This document shows positions 1 to 8,082 of a DNA stretch of 28,580 nucleotides, one piece after another. A program made the position numbers and the translations under genes. Position 1 is the first letter of the stretch, and every line of letters starts with the position of its first letter. The notes below the pieces were generated by a model that saw only the letters and a list, made by a program, of their open reading frames with translations, was not told the DNA's origin and ran no database searches. Origin of the DNA: Galbitalea sp036491035 (GTDB lineage Bacteria; Actinomycetota; Actinomycetes; Actinomycetales; Microbacteriaceae); NCBI GenBank assembly GCA_036491035.1, contig DASXCU010000089.1:1-28580 (forward strand), read 5' to 3'.

Positions 1-18
1 GGGAATTGTTCCGTCTCG

Positions 19-38
19 ACAACCCTCCAAAAGGTTGT
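19..38. promoter_or_regulatory. Inverted repeat upstream of the alpha/beta hydrolase gene, possible operator
   Basis: ACAACC (19-24) and GGTTGT (33-38) form a perfect 6-bp inverted repeat with an 8-nt spacer, about 60 nt upstream of the hydrolase start. TTGT at 7-10 adds a further half-site-like element. The arms are short, so chance occurrence is possible. No -35/-10 pair is convincing here, and the left context lies outside the window. Confidence 0.25.
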
Positions 39-95
39 TACCTTCTGGCTAACGGCTGTTCACTAAGGCGGCTCATTCTTGAGAAGGGGGCAACG

Positions 96-878
96 ATGCC
101 CACCACGAAACTTGGCTCATCCGACATCTGGTGGGACTCCACGGGGACCGGGTCCCCGATCCTGTTGATCAACGGCTTGAGTTCTCCCTCGTCAGTCTGG
201 TTTCGGCTGACTCCCCATCTTGAGAGCACGCATCGCGTGATCGTTTTCGACAACCTCGGAACCGGGCGCACCAGCACACCGGCCGAGCCGTGGACGATCG
301 CCGACATGGCCGAAGCCGGCGCGAAGGTGCTCGAGGCCGCGGGTGAGTCGAAGGCTGCGGTTCTGGGCATCTCGCTTGGCGGCATGATCGCCGAAGAACT
401 CACGCTGAACCATCCCGAACTCGTGACGCATTTGATCCTGGTGTCGACGCATGCTGGACTGCACCACGTCGACGGGGACCCCGTCGTCCTCGCGGCGCTG
501 AACGACTCGGCGAGCTTGCCGCCGGACGAGCGCACAGACCTCCTGCTGAGCTTCACGTACGCCAAGGCAACTCCGCGGCACCTGCAGTTGGAGGACACCG
601 CCGTTCGAGCCGAACAGCCGACCAGTCCCGAGGCGTACGCGGGGCAACTCGCGGCGGCGGGACCGTGGGATCGAATCGATGACCTGGTGACTATCTCCGC
701 TCCGACTTTTGTACTCCACGGCGAAGAAGACCGCATGGTGCCGATTCCGGCCGCCAGGCTGCTGCTCGACACGATTCCGGGCGCGAAAATGACCGTCCTT
801 CCGGGCGCCGGCCACCAGTTGTTTACCGACAAGCCGGAGGAGGCTTCGCGAGTCATCCTGGATTTCCTGGACAGCTAA
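96..878 (+). CDS. Alpha/beta-fold hydrolase (enol-lactonase / MhpC-like)
   Basis: A 260-residue cytosolic alpha/beta hydrolase. The Ser nucleophile lies in GISLGG (S93), the acid in GEEDRM (D212) and the His in GAGHQLF (H240). The NGLSSPSSVW segment near residue 26 is in the oxyanion-loop position. The size and the N-terminal beta strands resemble 3-oxoadipate enol-lactonases and C-C hydrolases of aromatic catabolism, and the family also includes esterases, so the substrate is open. I chose ATG 96 because GAGAAGGGGG (81-90) is a good ribosome-binding site; the reading frame is open upstream to position 6, but the extra residues do not resemble the family. It converges on a TetR gene 18 bp downstream and probably belongs to the same catabolic island, though its promoter is separate from the cluster at 1629. 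Confidence 0.85.
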   Translation: MPTTKLGSSDIWWDSTGTGSPILLINGLSSPSSVWFRLTPHLESTHRVIVFDNLGTGRTSTPAEPWTIADMAEAGAKVLEAAGESKAAVLGISLGGMIAEELTLNHPELVTHLILVSTHAGLHHVDGDPVVLAALNDSASLPPDERTDLLLSFTYAKATPRHLQLEDTAVRAEQPTSPEAYAGQLAAAGPWDRIDDLVTISAPTFVLHGEEDRMVPIPAARLLLDTIPGAKMTVLPGAGHQLFTDKPEEASRVILDFLDS

Positions 879-896
879 CCGATTCCCCGGCTTGGC

Positions 897-1505
897 TCAC
901 CGTGGCGGGCTCAGGATTGCCTGGATGCTGGGCGCCAGGTATGAAATGAGCGCTTCGCGATCTTGTTGCACGAGCGCCTCGATTCTCACCAGCTGACGAC
1001 CGACTACGACGCCAACGAGCATCGAACTGGCGATCTCGATCCGGACCGCCATGTCGCCGTTGCGAAGCCGCGGACTCAGGTCGTCGATTACGCGCTTTTG
1101 AATGAGGCCGCGAAGCTGGAGCGTCGCTTGTGCGTTGCCGATGGCGGCTCGAAGCAGCGCCTGCAGGGGCTGCGAGACCAGGGGATCTCCATCCCATACC
1201 TCGAGAAACGCGCGAGTAACGCGTTCACCGATCGAGTCTTCCGGCCCGTTGAACGCGTCCGAAACCCGAGACATCGTGTTCGGGCCCACGTTCATGACTG
1301 TCGCGAACAGCTCGTCTTTAGAGCCGAAGTACTGCATCACGAGAGACGGGTCCACGCCAGCGTCCGCCGCAATCTTGCGAATAGTTGAGTTCGTAAATCC
1401 GTCAGTGGCGAAGCGACTTCGAGCCGCATCGAGGATCGCGTTTCGCGTTGCAGTCGGTCCGACGGCGCGCGCGGCGTCGGGCGCGGGTTCGCTTTCAGGC
1501 TCCAC
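897..1505 (-). CDS. TetR/AcrR-family transcriptional regulator
   Basis: A 202-residue TetR-type repressor. The N-terminal DNA-binding domain covers about residues 20-67, with a helix-turn-helix in the segment DAGVDPSLVMQYFGSKDELF; the recognition helix is followed by the usual Y-F-G/x-K-x-E/D-L signature. The C-terminal all-helical ligand domain is too variable to predict an inducer. The start is a GTG at 1505 without a ribosome-binding site. A -10-like TAGACT (rc of 1512-1517) lies 6 nt upstream, so a leaderless transcript is likely. A perfect palindrome at 1528-1545 sits in the -35 zone of this gene and also of the divergent operon at 1629, so the protein probably represses both itself and that operon. 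It is convergent with the alpha/beta hydrolase gene. Confidence 0.9.
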   Translation of the reverse strand: MEPESEPAPDAARAVGPTATRNAILDAARSRFATDGFTNSTIRKIAADAGVDPSLVMQYFGSKDELFATVMNVGPNTMSRVSDAFNGPEDSIGERVTRAFLEVWDGDPLVSQPLQALLRAAIGNAQATLQLRGLIQKRVIDDLSPRLRNGDMAVRIEIASSMLVGVVVGRQLVRIEALVQQDREALISYLAPSIQAILSPPR

Positions 1506-1527
1506 GGAACGAGTCTAATGAGCATCA

Positions 1528-1545
1528 CCTCAACAAGTGTTGAGG
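1528..1545. promoter_or_regulatory. Palindromic operator (TetR-type) in a divergent promoter
   Basis: CCTCAACAagTGTTGAGG is an inverted repeat with two perfect 8-bp arms and a 2-nt centre, typical in size of TetR-family operators. Its right arm contains the -35 hexamer TTGAGG of the rightward promoter, and it covers about -23 to -40 of the leftward tetR promoter. Binding should block both. Assignment to the adjacent TetR is an inference from position. Confidence 0.65.
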
Positions 1546-1568
1546 AATCGGGTTCCCGGTCGTATGCT
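1540..1568 (+). promoter_or_regulatory. Sigma70-type promoter of the left catabolic operon
   Basis: TTGAGG (1540-1545) and TATGCT (1563-1568) are separated by exactly 17 nt and match the housekeeping consensus at 4/6 positions each. Transcription would begin near 1575, about 50 nt before the first ribosome-binding site. The -35 lies inside the operator palindrome. Confidence 0.5.
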
Positions 1569-1580
1569 GAACCAAAACGT

Positions 1581-1596
1581 GCATAACCGTTTATGC
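1581..1596. promoter_or_regulatory. Second palindrome, GCATAA-CCGT-TTATGC
   Basis: A perfect 6-bp inverted repeat with a 4-nt spacer just downstream of the predicted transcription start, a position suited to a roadblock repressor. Related words, CATAACCGTT at 10527-10536 (minus) and CGTTTATG at 16235-16242, occur in two other divergent promoters of the island, so it may be a shared operator. The cognate regulator is unknown; the GntR at 14274 or the TetR at 23412 are candidates. Confidence 0.4.
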
Positions 1597-1628
1597 CGAA
1601 TAGTTCCGCAGGAGTCAAAGGAGACCCC

Positions 1629-1769
1629 ATGTCAGTCAGCAGAGCTGTCGCACAGTTCACCCGCCCGGGCGGGATGCCCGAGCCCGCAAGCGAGAGCGAC
1701 GCCCCGACCTTCGCGACCTCCGTTCTGGAGTTCGGCGGCATTGCCGTCCCGAGGGGCGGACGAAAGTGA
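1629..1769 (+). CDS. Small protein of unknown function (46 residues)
   Basis: A short open frame beginning ATG 1629 after a strong ribosome-binding site (AAAGGAG, about 1617-1623). Its TGA stop overlaps the GTG start of the SnoaL-like gene as GTGA (1766-1769), which suggests translational coupling. The sequence begins MSVSRAVAQFTRPGG and ends AVPRGGRK. It has no membrane segment, no cysteines and no motif I recognise. It could be a true small protein, a leader that sets the translation of the operon, or the remnant of a longer gene. The good ribosome-binding site and the operon-style overlap are the only support. Confidence 0.5.
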   Translation: MSVSRAVAQFTRPGGMPEPASESDAPTFATSVLEFGGIAVPRGGRK

Positions 1770-2317
1770 AGTCACTGGAAGAGCTCAGTGCGCGCGCCGA
1801 AATCCACGACGTGCTGCTTCGATACTGCCGCGGCCTCGACCGCGTCGACATGGGACTGGTACGCAGCGTGTTCTGGCCGGACGCCTGGGTTCAATTTCCG
1901 GCGAGCCTCCATCAGGGCTCTGTCGACGGTTTCGTCGAATTCCTGAGCGGTGAGATGCCACGGTTCGTGCGCACCATGCACCTCCTCGGAAACAGCCTCG
2001 TTGAGTTTGACGGGCCGAACCTGGCACACGTCGAGACGTATCTCAACGCCGACCATCAGGGCACGGAGGTGCACCAGTGGGCCAACGAGAACGTCAAACT
2101 CTGGGCTCGCTATCTCGATCGATTCGAGCAGCGCGACGGCGTCTGGCTGATCGCTCGCCGTGCACTGGCTACGGGATGGATGTATCGCTATCCCAGGGAG
2201 GGTTGGTTCGACGACCACCCCGACGCCTCCGCCAGTGGTCGGGACGGCAACGACCCGGCGCTCGAACTGGTCGCCGGTTTCGAGGGCGCCCCGGTTTCGC
2301 GGAAGGAATGGCCGTGA
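1766..2317 (+). CDS. SnoaL-like (NTF2-fold) protein
   Basis: A 183-residue protein starting at GTG 1766, inside the GTGA overlap with the small upstream gene. The segment EIHDVLLRYCRGLDRVDMGLVRSVFWPDA is typical of the SnoaL_4 group of the cystatin-like NTF2 fold: first helix, the YCRGLDR/D signature, then a strand. Members include polyketide cyclases, dehydratases and ring-hydroxylating dioxygenase beta-like proteins, and many act as small hydratases or isomerases in catabolic clusters. The reaction here is unknown. The gene overlaps the following monooxygenase by 4 bp (GTGA, 2314-2317), so the two products are probably made in step. Confidence 0.8.
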   Translation: MKSLEELSARAEIHDVLLRYCRGLDRVDMGLVRSVFWPDAWVQFPASLHQGSVDGFVEFLSGEMPRFVRTMHLLGNSLVEFDGPNLAHVETYLNADHQGTEVHQWANENVKLWARYLDRFEQRDGVWLIARRALATGWMYRYPREGWFDDHPDASASGRDGNDPALELVAGFEGAPVSRKEWP

Positions 2318-3531
2318 TCACGGAAACCACTATCCCGCAGGCAGAGGAGCTCATCGCGCGAATCGTGGACCTGCAGCCGTGGCTGCGCGACCAGCAGGCG
2401 ATTGCGGAGCAGGAACGCCGCATTCCTCAGGAGACCATCGAGCGACTCGACGACGCCGGCGTGTTCAGCCTGACGAAACCAAAACGCTATGGCGGGGCGG
2501 ACTTCAGCTCGCGCGAGATGCTCGAGATCTACCGCGCCCTCGGTTCCGGCTGCGGTGCGACCGCCTGGGTGGTCTGGGCGACCGCCGGTGGCAACATGTG
2601 GAGTAACGCCTTCGAGGATCACGTCGTCGCGCCGGTCTACGAATCACCGTGGGTGGGCAACCGCACCTTCGCCGTCGGCGGAACGAGCCGGCACATGTCC
2701 GGTACCGCTACCAGGGTCGACGGCGGCTGGATGGTCACGGGAGTGTGGCCGTTCGCGACCGGAAGCGTTTCCGCATCCCATGGGTACCTCGCGGTGTTCT
2801 ACGACGACAGCGATGATTCCAAGGTCGGGATGGTGCTCGTCCCCAAGGACCAGCTTGTGAGCAGGAACGATTGGGATGCGATGGGCCTCGCCGCGACGGG
2901 CAGCCAGACCATGGCCACCGACGGCGAGCTCTTCGTTCCCGACGAGCGGTTCGGCTTTCCCGCTCAGCTCGCGACTCGAACAGCGGAGCTGATCGCGCAA
3001 GGGCAGGGGCCGAGGCGCGGTGGGCTTCCCCGCTCGATCGTGTCGAGCACGGGCGTTGCTCTCGGCATGGCCGACCAGGCGATGGACGTGTTTCTCGCAT
3101 CCATTGGCCGACGCAGCGTTCCCTACTCTCCGTACACGAAGCAGGTGGACTCACCCGTTGCTCACCACATCGTCGGACGAGCCGCGATGCAGATTCGCGC
3201 GGCCGGGAGAATCGCGGATGCCGCCGTCGCCGACTTCGACCGCCTGGATGACGAGGGGATCGATCCCACCGAGTCGGAGATCGTGCAATTCCACACGGAC
3301 GCCGCCTGGGTCTGGAACGAGTGCGCTACGGCGATCGAAACACTCTTCCGTGCATCCGGGGCGTCCGCCATCAGCAAGCGGCTGCCGCTCCAGCTGATCG
3401 CTCGCAACTGCCGCGCTGGCAGCCTGCATGCCGCCAACAATGTGGACACCTGGATGGAGAACCTGGGTCGCGCCATGGTGGGTGTCGACGCGGGACCGTC
3501 GTCGATGAGCGTGCTCGAGCGCCGCAGCTGA
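2314..3531 (+). CDS. Acyl-CoA dehydrogenase-fold flavin monooxygenase, HsaA/HpaB-like (copy 1)
   Basis: A 405-residue protein with the acyl-CoA dehydrogenase fold: an N-terminal helical domain (about 5-120), a central beta domain (about 125-215) containing PFATGSVSASHG, and a C-terminal helical domain of the type-2 group (about 235-390). It has RNCRAGSLHAANN near the C-terminus with H372, the position of the active-site His of HsaA- and HpaH-type monooxygenases, and lacks an obvious catalytic Glu of true dehydrogenases. It is therefore probably the oxygenase of a two-component FMNH2/FADH2-dependent hydroxylase, with reduced flavin from the reductase at 9285-10448. The start is GTG 2314, with GGAAGGA 6 nt upstream and the GTGA overlap; ATG 2308 leaves no room for a ribosome-binding site. 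A paralogue lies at 21518. Confidence 0.8.
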   Translation: MITETTIPQAEELIARIVDLQPWLRDQQAIAEQERRIPQETIERLDDAGVFSLTKPKRYGGADFSSREMLEIYRALGSGCGATAWVVWATAGGNMWSNAFEDHVVAPVYESPWVGNRTFAVGGTSRHMSGTATRVDGGWMVTGVWPFATGSVSASHGYLAVFYDDSDDSKVGMVLVPKDQLVSRNDWDAMGLAATGSQTMATDGELFVPDERFGFPAQLATRTAELIAQGQGPRRGGLPRSIVSSTGVALGMADQAMDVFLASIGRRSVPYSPYTKQVDSPVAHHIVGRAAMQIRAAGRIADAAVADFDRLDDEGIDPTESEIVQFHTDAAWVWNECATAIETLFRASGASAISKRLPLQLIARNCRAGSLHAANNVDTWMENLGRAMVGVDAGPSSMSVLERRS

Positions 3532-3573
3532 GTCACCCGGCGCCACTGGTCAATGAAGACGAGGAGAAACGAC

Positions 3574-5853
3574 ATGACACTGACAGGCATCCTGGCCGGC
3601 CCGATCGGGGGTCTGAAGTACAAGACCCCGACACACTCCGGGCTCACCAATGAGCGCGGTGAGTTCGAGTACGAAGAGGGCGAGCGGATGACCTTCCTGC
3701 TCGGCGTCAACGCGCTCGGCTATGTGACGGCTGGTCCGCGCGTCCACCTCGCGCAGATCGTGGCGCGCGTCGATGGCAACGTCGACAAGTTGCGCGACTC
3801 CGGTCTCACCAATATCGCGCGCCTGATCTTCACTCTCGGTCGAAACCAGTCCCGCGACGAGGGGACCAGCATCCCGCGCGAGGTTCACGACATCATCGGC
3901 GACCGTCGGATCAACTTCCGGCACGATGCTGACTACTCGGCGATCGGCCCGACCGACAAGATCGCGCAGTTCACGGAAGACCCGCTCGTCGCCGAGCTGC
4001 TCGCCGATCTCGCTGCGGCCGGGGTGTTCGGCGAAACCGAGGCACGCACGCTGTGCACCCCGGCCAACGCACGCAATGAACTCCGTCGTAACGCGATGGG
4101 GATCCTCCGCTTCCGCGACGTCAGGATTCCACTCCAGAACGGGTCATACGTTCTCGCCGACGTGTTCCTTCCCGCCAGACCGGGCAATTACCCCGCAATC
4201 GTCAACTGCGGCCCCTACGGCAAGGCATTCAACCACCACTCCATCGCGAACGCCGAAGACCTCGAGCACCACGAATTCGAGGAGGAGCAATTCTTCTTCG
4301 GCAACTCCGGCGACCTGCAGTTCGAGAATCACGAATCAGTCAGCACCGCCGTGTGGGTTCCGGAGGGGTACGCGGTCGTTCGGGTCGACATGCCCGGGGC
4401 GGGCGCCAGCCCCGGGCAACTCGCCCCCTGGGGGATCGCCGGAGCGGAGGCATTCCGGGATGCGATCGAATGGGCAGGCACGCAGCCCTGGTCGAACGGC
4501 TCGGTCGGTACCTGGGGCATGTCGTACCTCGCGATCAGCCAGCATGCGGCCGCGAGCCTTCACCCCGAGCACCTCAAGGCGATGATCGCGATCGGAACCG
4601 ACGTCGATCTCTACGAGGATGTCGCGTACAACGGCGGTGTTCTCAACGAGCAGTTCTGGCCGATTTGGAGGGTCTCAGGATTGATCCCACCGATCGTTGG
4701 CCCGCCGGACCTCGCGGATTTCGTGAAGATCATGAAGGAGAGCCCGTTTCGCGACTCGGACCCGGACCGCATTTTCGGTCCCCGCGCCGAGGTCTTCATG
4801 AGTCCGGATCTCAGTGACGTGACGGTCCCGCTGTGGGCTGTCGCGGCGACGACTCACATCTCCAACATCCATCAGCTCGGCGGCAACGCCGCGTATCTGA
4901 ACACGCCGACCCCCCACAAGAAGCTCGACCTGTCAGAGGACTGGTTCCAGCAGGCCTACTCGGCAGAATCGGTCGCGCGCCACAAGGCGTTCTTCGACTA
5001 CTGGCTCAAGGGCATCGAAAACGGAATCATGGATAGCCCGCCAATTCGACTCGAGGTTCGCACGGGAGATGGGTCGTCCTATCTCCAGGAGGAGAACGAG
5101 TGGCCGATCGCTCGAACGGAATACCCGCGCTGGTACTTCGACGCTCAACCATCCGGCTGGACCGGCGACGGTAAACGCTCCGACTTCCTTCGCCTGTCTA
5201 CAACTGAGCCGACCGAGGCGGTCGAGGCGAGCTATTCGGCGCAGATCCAGCTCGCGCCCTGGGCGCCGGTCGGCAGTCCGCGGGTCGACCCGGAGTCGGC
5301 CGAATCTGACCCGTATGTCACCGGGGTCTCGTTCGTCAGCGAACCACTCACGGAGGATGCGGTTATCGCGGGCTTCGGAAAGGTGCACCTCTGGGTCTCG
5401 TCGACGAGCGAGGACATCGACCTGTTCGTGTCCGTGCGGGTGATCGGTGCGGACGACCAGGAGGTCGACTTCACCGGATTCACGACATCCGGCTTTCCGT
5501 GGCGGATCGCTCCTCTCACCAAGGGATGGCTGAAGGTCTCACACCGGAAGCTCGACGAGGAGCGCACGACCCCGTACCAGCCCAAGCACACCCACCTGAA
5601 GGCGGATTACGCACCGCTCACGAGCGGCGAGATCGTGCCCGTGGACGTGGCGCTCGTGCCGAACGTGGGGAAGCTCCTGAAGGGCCAGCGCATCCGAATC
5701 GATGTCCAGCCACACGATGGGGTCGCACACGGACTGACTCACGAATACAACCCGAGCTACCACGACGGGGCGACCAATCGGATCCACACCGGCCCCGAGC
5801 ACCCGAGCTACGTTCAGCTCCCGGTCATCCCCGAACAGCGAGCGAGGAAGTAG
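3574..5853 (+). CDS. CocE/NonD-family hydrolase with N-terminal lipoprotein-type domain (copy 1)
   Basis: A 759-residue protein. Residues 1-150 form an extra domain with LAGPIGGLKYKTPT, HSGLTNERGEFEYEEGE and LTNIARLIFTLGRN, a pattern known to me from exported lipoproteins of gammaproteobacteria; no signal peptide is present here. Residues 175-480 are a Peptidase_S15-type alpha/beta hydrolase domain with oxyanion Tyr in CGPYGK (Y215) and nucleophile S317 in WGMSYLA. About 530-759 is the PepX_C jelly roll. At the CocE Asp position there is H428, and the GPWSH motif is replaced by LSEDWF, so the canonical triad is incomplete. The reaction is probably hydrolysis of an ester, amide or other acyl bond. 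ATG 3574 follows GAGGAG (3561-3566). It follows the HsaA-like gene and precedes an NTF2-like gene; a close paralogue is at 19214. Confidence 0.85.
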   Translation: MTLTGILAGPIGGLKYKTPTHSGLTNERGEFEYEEGERMTFLLGVNALGYVTAGPRVHLAQIVARVDGNVDKLRDSGLTNIARLIFTLGRNQSRDEGTSIPREVHDIIGDRRINFRHDADYSAIGPTDKIAQFTEDPLVAELLADLAAAGVFGETEARTLCTPANARNELRRNAMGILRFRDVRIPLQNGSYVLADVFLPARPGNYPAIVNCGPYGKAFNHHSIANAEDLEHHEFEEEQFFFGNSGDLQFENHESVSTAVWVPEGYAVVRVDMPGAGASPGQLAPWGIAGAEAFRDAIEWAGTQPWSNGSVGTWGMSYLAISQHAAASLHPEHLKAMIAIGTDVDLYEDVAYNGGVLNEQFWPIWRVSGLIPPIVGPPDLADFVKIMKESPFRDSDPDRIFGPRAEVFMSPDLSDVTVPLWAVAATTHISNIHQLGGNAAYLNTPTPHKKLDLSEDWFQQAYSAESVARHKAFFDYWLKGIENGIMDSPPIRLEVRTGDGSSYLQEENEWPIARTEYPRWYFDAQPSGWTGDGKRSDFLRLSTTEPTEAVEASYSAQIQLAPWAPVGSPRVDPESAESDPYVTGVSFVSEPLTEDAVIAGFGKVHLWVSSTSEDIDLFVSVRVIGADDQEVDFTGFTTSGFPWRIAPLTKGWLKVSHRKLDEERTTPYQPKHTHLKADYAPLTSGEIVPVDVALVPNVGKLLKGQRIRIDVQPHDGVAHGLTHEYNPSYHDGATNRIHTGPEHPSYVQLPVIPEQRARK

Positions 5854-5855
5854 GG

Positions 5856-6284
5856 ATGTCCCCCGAAGACCAGCTCGATCTCGTGAAACGGCACTACGCC
5901 CTCAATGGGGCAGGCGATTTCGACGGCGCGGCCGAGTTGGTGACCGACGATTTCGTCATCACCATCCCGCCATACATGCCGTTCGCCGGCGTCTACACGG
6001 GCAAAACCGCGATGCGCACCCTCATCCCGATCGTTGTGGCGTCGGTTTCGGTGTCCGATGTGAAGTACGTGGCAACGACGGTCGGCGACGGCTACGTGGC
6101 CGAACTTGTCGAATTCAGCCTCGCCGGAAACGACGGCCCACCCATGCAGGGCGTGGAAGTGAACTCCTTCCGAGACGGCAAGATCTGCGAGATCAGGCCC
6201 TACTACTTTGACGCGACCTCCATGATCGAGGCTGCGAAAGTGAAGGAGCGATTTCAGGATGGCCCCCGTGGCCAGACCGTCTGA
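5856..6284 (+). CDS. NTF2-like / SnoaL-like protein
   Basis: A 142-residue NTF2-fold protein with the early helix LVKRHYALNGAGDFDGAAELVTDDF, a conical-barrel strand set and a final EIRPYYFD strand, as in ketosteroid-isomerase-like and limonene-epoxide-hydrolase-like proteins. The PPYMPFAGVYTGKTAM loop after the first strands is typical. It starts at ATG 5856, two bases after the CocE stop, with GAGGAAG (about 5844-5849) inside the end of the hydrolase gene. It probably closes the left operon, since an inverted repeat overlaps its stop codon. No catalytic residues can be assigned with confidence. Confidence 0.8.
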   Translation: MSPEDQLDLVKRHYALNGAGDFDGAAELVTDDFVITIPPYMPFAGVYTGKTAMRTLIPIVVASVSVSDVKYVATTVGDGYVAELVEFSLAGNDGPPMQGVEVNSFRDGKICEIRPYYFDATSMIEAAKVKERFQDGPRGQTV

Positions 6285-6298
6285 TTCAGACGCTCTGG
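6272..6298. terminator. Inverted repeat across the stop codon, probable end of the left operon
   Basis: A 27-nt nested palindrome: CCAGA (6272-6276) pairs with TCTGG (6294-6298) and CGTCTGA (6278-6284) with TCAGACG (6286-6292), leaving one C/C mismatch and a single central T. It lies between convergent operons. No U-tract follows on either strand, so it may be a rho-assisted or bidirectional terminator, or an operator. The remaining bases to 6508 show no gene or other structure. Confidence 0.4.
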
Positions 6299-6508
6299 GA
6301 CGAACGACCGAATCCGATCCGAGACGTCGGCAAACCGTCAGTGCGGCTGGTTCGATGTGTGGCTCGCCCGAGAACATGGCGTCCGCGAGAGAACAGCTCG
6401 CACTTAAGAATCGTTGGCAAAGCCGCTAGGCAAGGCCAACTCTGCGATGTGGTCGCACCGGGAAACCGTGGCACCGTCCGCGGAATCGATAGCGCTGGGA
6501 CGCTGTCA

Positions 6509-7261
6509 TCACAACCTGGCCAGACCGCCGTCCGCCATGATCGTCTGTCCAGTGACGAACGCCGCGTCATCAGATGTGAGGAAGGCGATCGTTCCCACGA
6601 CATCCTCGACCTGGCCCGATCGCTTGATCGCCTGCCGTGCGATAGTCGCCTCCACAAGCGGGGCAGGGAGTCCGCGAGCGTCCCAGGCCTGGCTCGCCGT
6701 CAGTGTCGGCCCTACGGCGTTCACGGTGATCCCGAACCCTGCGAGGTCTGTCGCGAGCCCTCGCGTGAATCCGATGATGCCCATTTTGCTGGCCAGATAG
6801 TGCGCGACGCCCGGCGCTGCAATGCCGATCGAGTTGGACGTGATGTTGACGATCCGTCCCCAGCCGGCCTCCTTCATCAGGTCGACGACGGCTTTGGTCA
6901 TCAGGAACTGTGAGTCGAGATTCACTGACTGCACTCTTCGCCAGAACTCGAAATCGGCGTCGTCAAAAGACCGGTTCGGATAGATCCCCGCATTGTTGAC
7001 GAGGATGTCGCACCGACCGAACCGGCCGCGGATGCGGGTGCCGAGCTCGCCGACTGCGGCAGGGTCCGAGATGTCGGCGGTAAGCGAGATCGCCTGTCGG
7101 CCAAGCGCGGTGACGAGGGCGACTGTGTCCTCCGATTCCTGGATATCGACGGCGACGATGTCGGCTCCCCGTTTAGCGAGGCCGACACAGAATGCCCTGC
7201 CGAATCCACCAGCCGCACCGGTGATCACGGCGACGCGACCTTCGTGAGTCTGAAACGTCAC
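6509..7261 (-). CDS. Short-chain dehydrogenase/reductase (SDR)
   Basis: A 250-residue classical SDR. The cofactor motif is TGAAGGFG (14-21), followed by NNAG (89-92) and the catalytic S142 or S144, Y155 and K159 (YLASK). D39 at the end of the second strand favours NAD(H). The C-terminal ADGGLARL end is typical of the 3-oxoacyl-reductase/3-hydroxyacyl-dehydrogenase-like group. The start is GTG 7261, with AAGGAG 7 nt upstream; it forms a GTGA overlap with the crotonase stop. As the last gene of the leftward operon, it could oxidise a hydroxyacyl-CoA or alcohol made by the crotonase step. Confidence 0.88.
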   Translation of the reverse strand: MTFQTHEGRVAVITGAAGGFGRAFCVGLAKRGADIVAVDIQESEDTVALVTALGRQAISLTADISDPAAVGELGTRIRGRFGRCDILVNNAGIYPNRSFDDADFEFWRRVQSVNLDSQFLMTKAVVDLMKEAGWGRIVNITSNSIGIAAPGVAHYLASKMGIIGFTRGLATDLAGFGITVNAVGPTLTASQAWDARGLPAPLVEATIARQAIKRSGQVEDVVGTIAFLTSDDAAFVTGQTIMADGGLARL

Positions 7262-8076
7262 GGCTGCGCTCCTTCTTGTTCGGGCCGCCACGCGAACCGC
7301 GGCCGTTCACGAGCCAGGAACGCGTCCACTCCGATCGCCATATCGGGGCCGTTCACCATTGCTTCCCACGCGTCCTGCCAGAGCTGGTCGGTCTCGTGGA
7401 CGGTTGGGTTGCCAACGTCGATCAGGTTCTTCACCGTGTGAATCGAGAATCGCGAGCGGGCGAGCAGCGTGGCAACCAGATCATCGGCCCGGGCCTCGAA
7501 GTCCGCGTTCGCGACCGTCTCCGTGACGAGTCCGAGCTGCATGGCTCGCTGTGCGGTGAACGTATCCGCGCTGAACAGGATGAACTTCGCGTTCGCCGGA
7601 CCCACCAGCCGCACCAGCCGTTCGATCCCGGCCCGCGGGTAGATCACTCCGATCTTTGCGGGTGTGATCGCGAACAGGGATCGGTCGCTTGCCACGATGA
7701 AGTCACACGCAGACGCGAGCTGCCAGCCCCCGCCCATGCACGCACCGTCGACCAGGGCGATGGTCGGCTTGCGGACGGCGGAGATCGCCGCATCCGCGAG
7801 ACTCAGATGATCGGTAACGCTTCCGTCCTCCTGAGGGTCGAGGAGCACAGCGGTCAGGTCGTCGATCGAGGCGCCGGCAGAAAAGGTGTCGCCGGCACCC
7901 CGGAGGGTCACGACCACCACGTCCGGATCGTTGTCCAGTCTCGGCATGAGCGTCTGAAGCTCCTGGCACATCGCCTTGGTGGTGGCGTTCTTCTGTCGGG
8001 GATTGTCGATGACAACGGATGCCACACCACCCGAGACGTGGGCGGTGATCCGACCCTTCGATGCGGCGTCAGTCAT
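7258..8076 (-). CDS. Enoyl-CoA hydratase/isomerase (crotonase)-family protein
   Basis: A 272-residue crotonase-fold protein. The CoA-binding/oxyanion segments are FSAGASIDD (65-73) and GACMGGGWQLASACD (111-125). At the two places where enoyl-CoA hydratases carry their catalytic Glu residues it has Q119 (GGGWQL instead of GGGCEL) and A140 (TPAKIG instead of QPEI), so simple hydratase chemistry is unlikely. Crotonase relatives with other residues act as isomerases, thioesterases, dehalogenases or C-C hydrolases. It lies 6 bp after the CoA-transferase gene and overlaps the SDR gene, so a CoA-ester substrate is expected. Confidence 0.85.
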   Translation of the reverse strand: MTDAASKGRITAHVSGGVASVVIDNPRQKNATTKAMCQELQTLMPRLDNDPDVVVVTLRGAGDTFSAGASIDDLTAVLLDPQEDGSVTDHLSLADAAISAVRKPTIALVDGACMGGGWQLASACDFIVASDRSLFAITPAKIGVIYPRAGIERLVRLVGPANAKFILFSADTFTAQRAMQLGLVTETVANADFEARADDLVATLLARSRFSIHTVKNLIDVGNPTVHETDQLWQDAWEAMVNGPDMAIGVDAFLARERPRFAWRPEQEGAQP

Positions 8077-8082
8077 CAGGTC

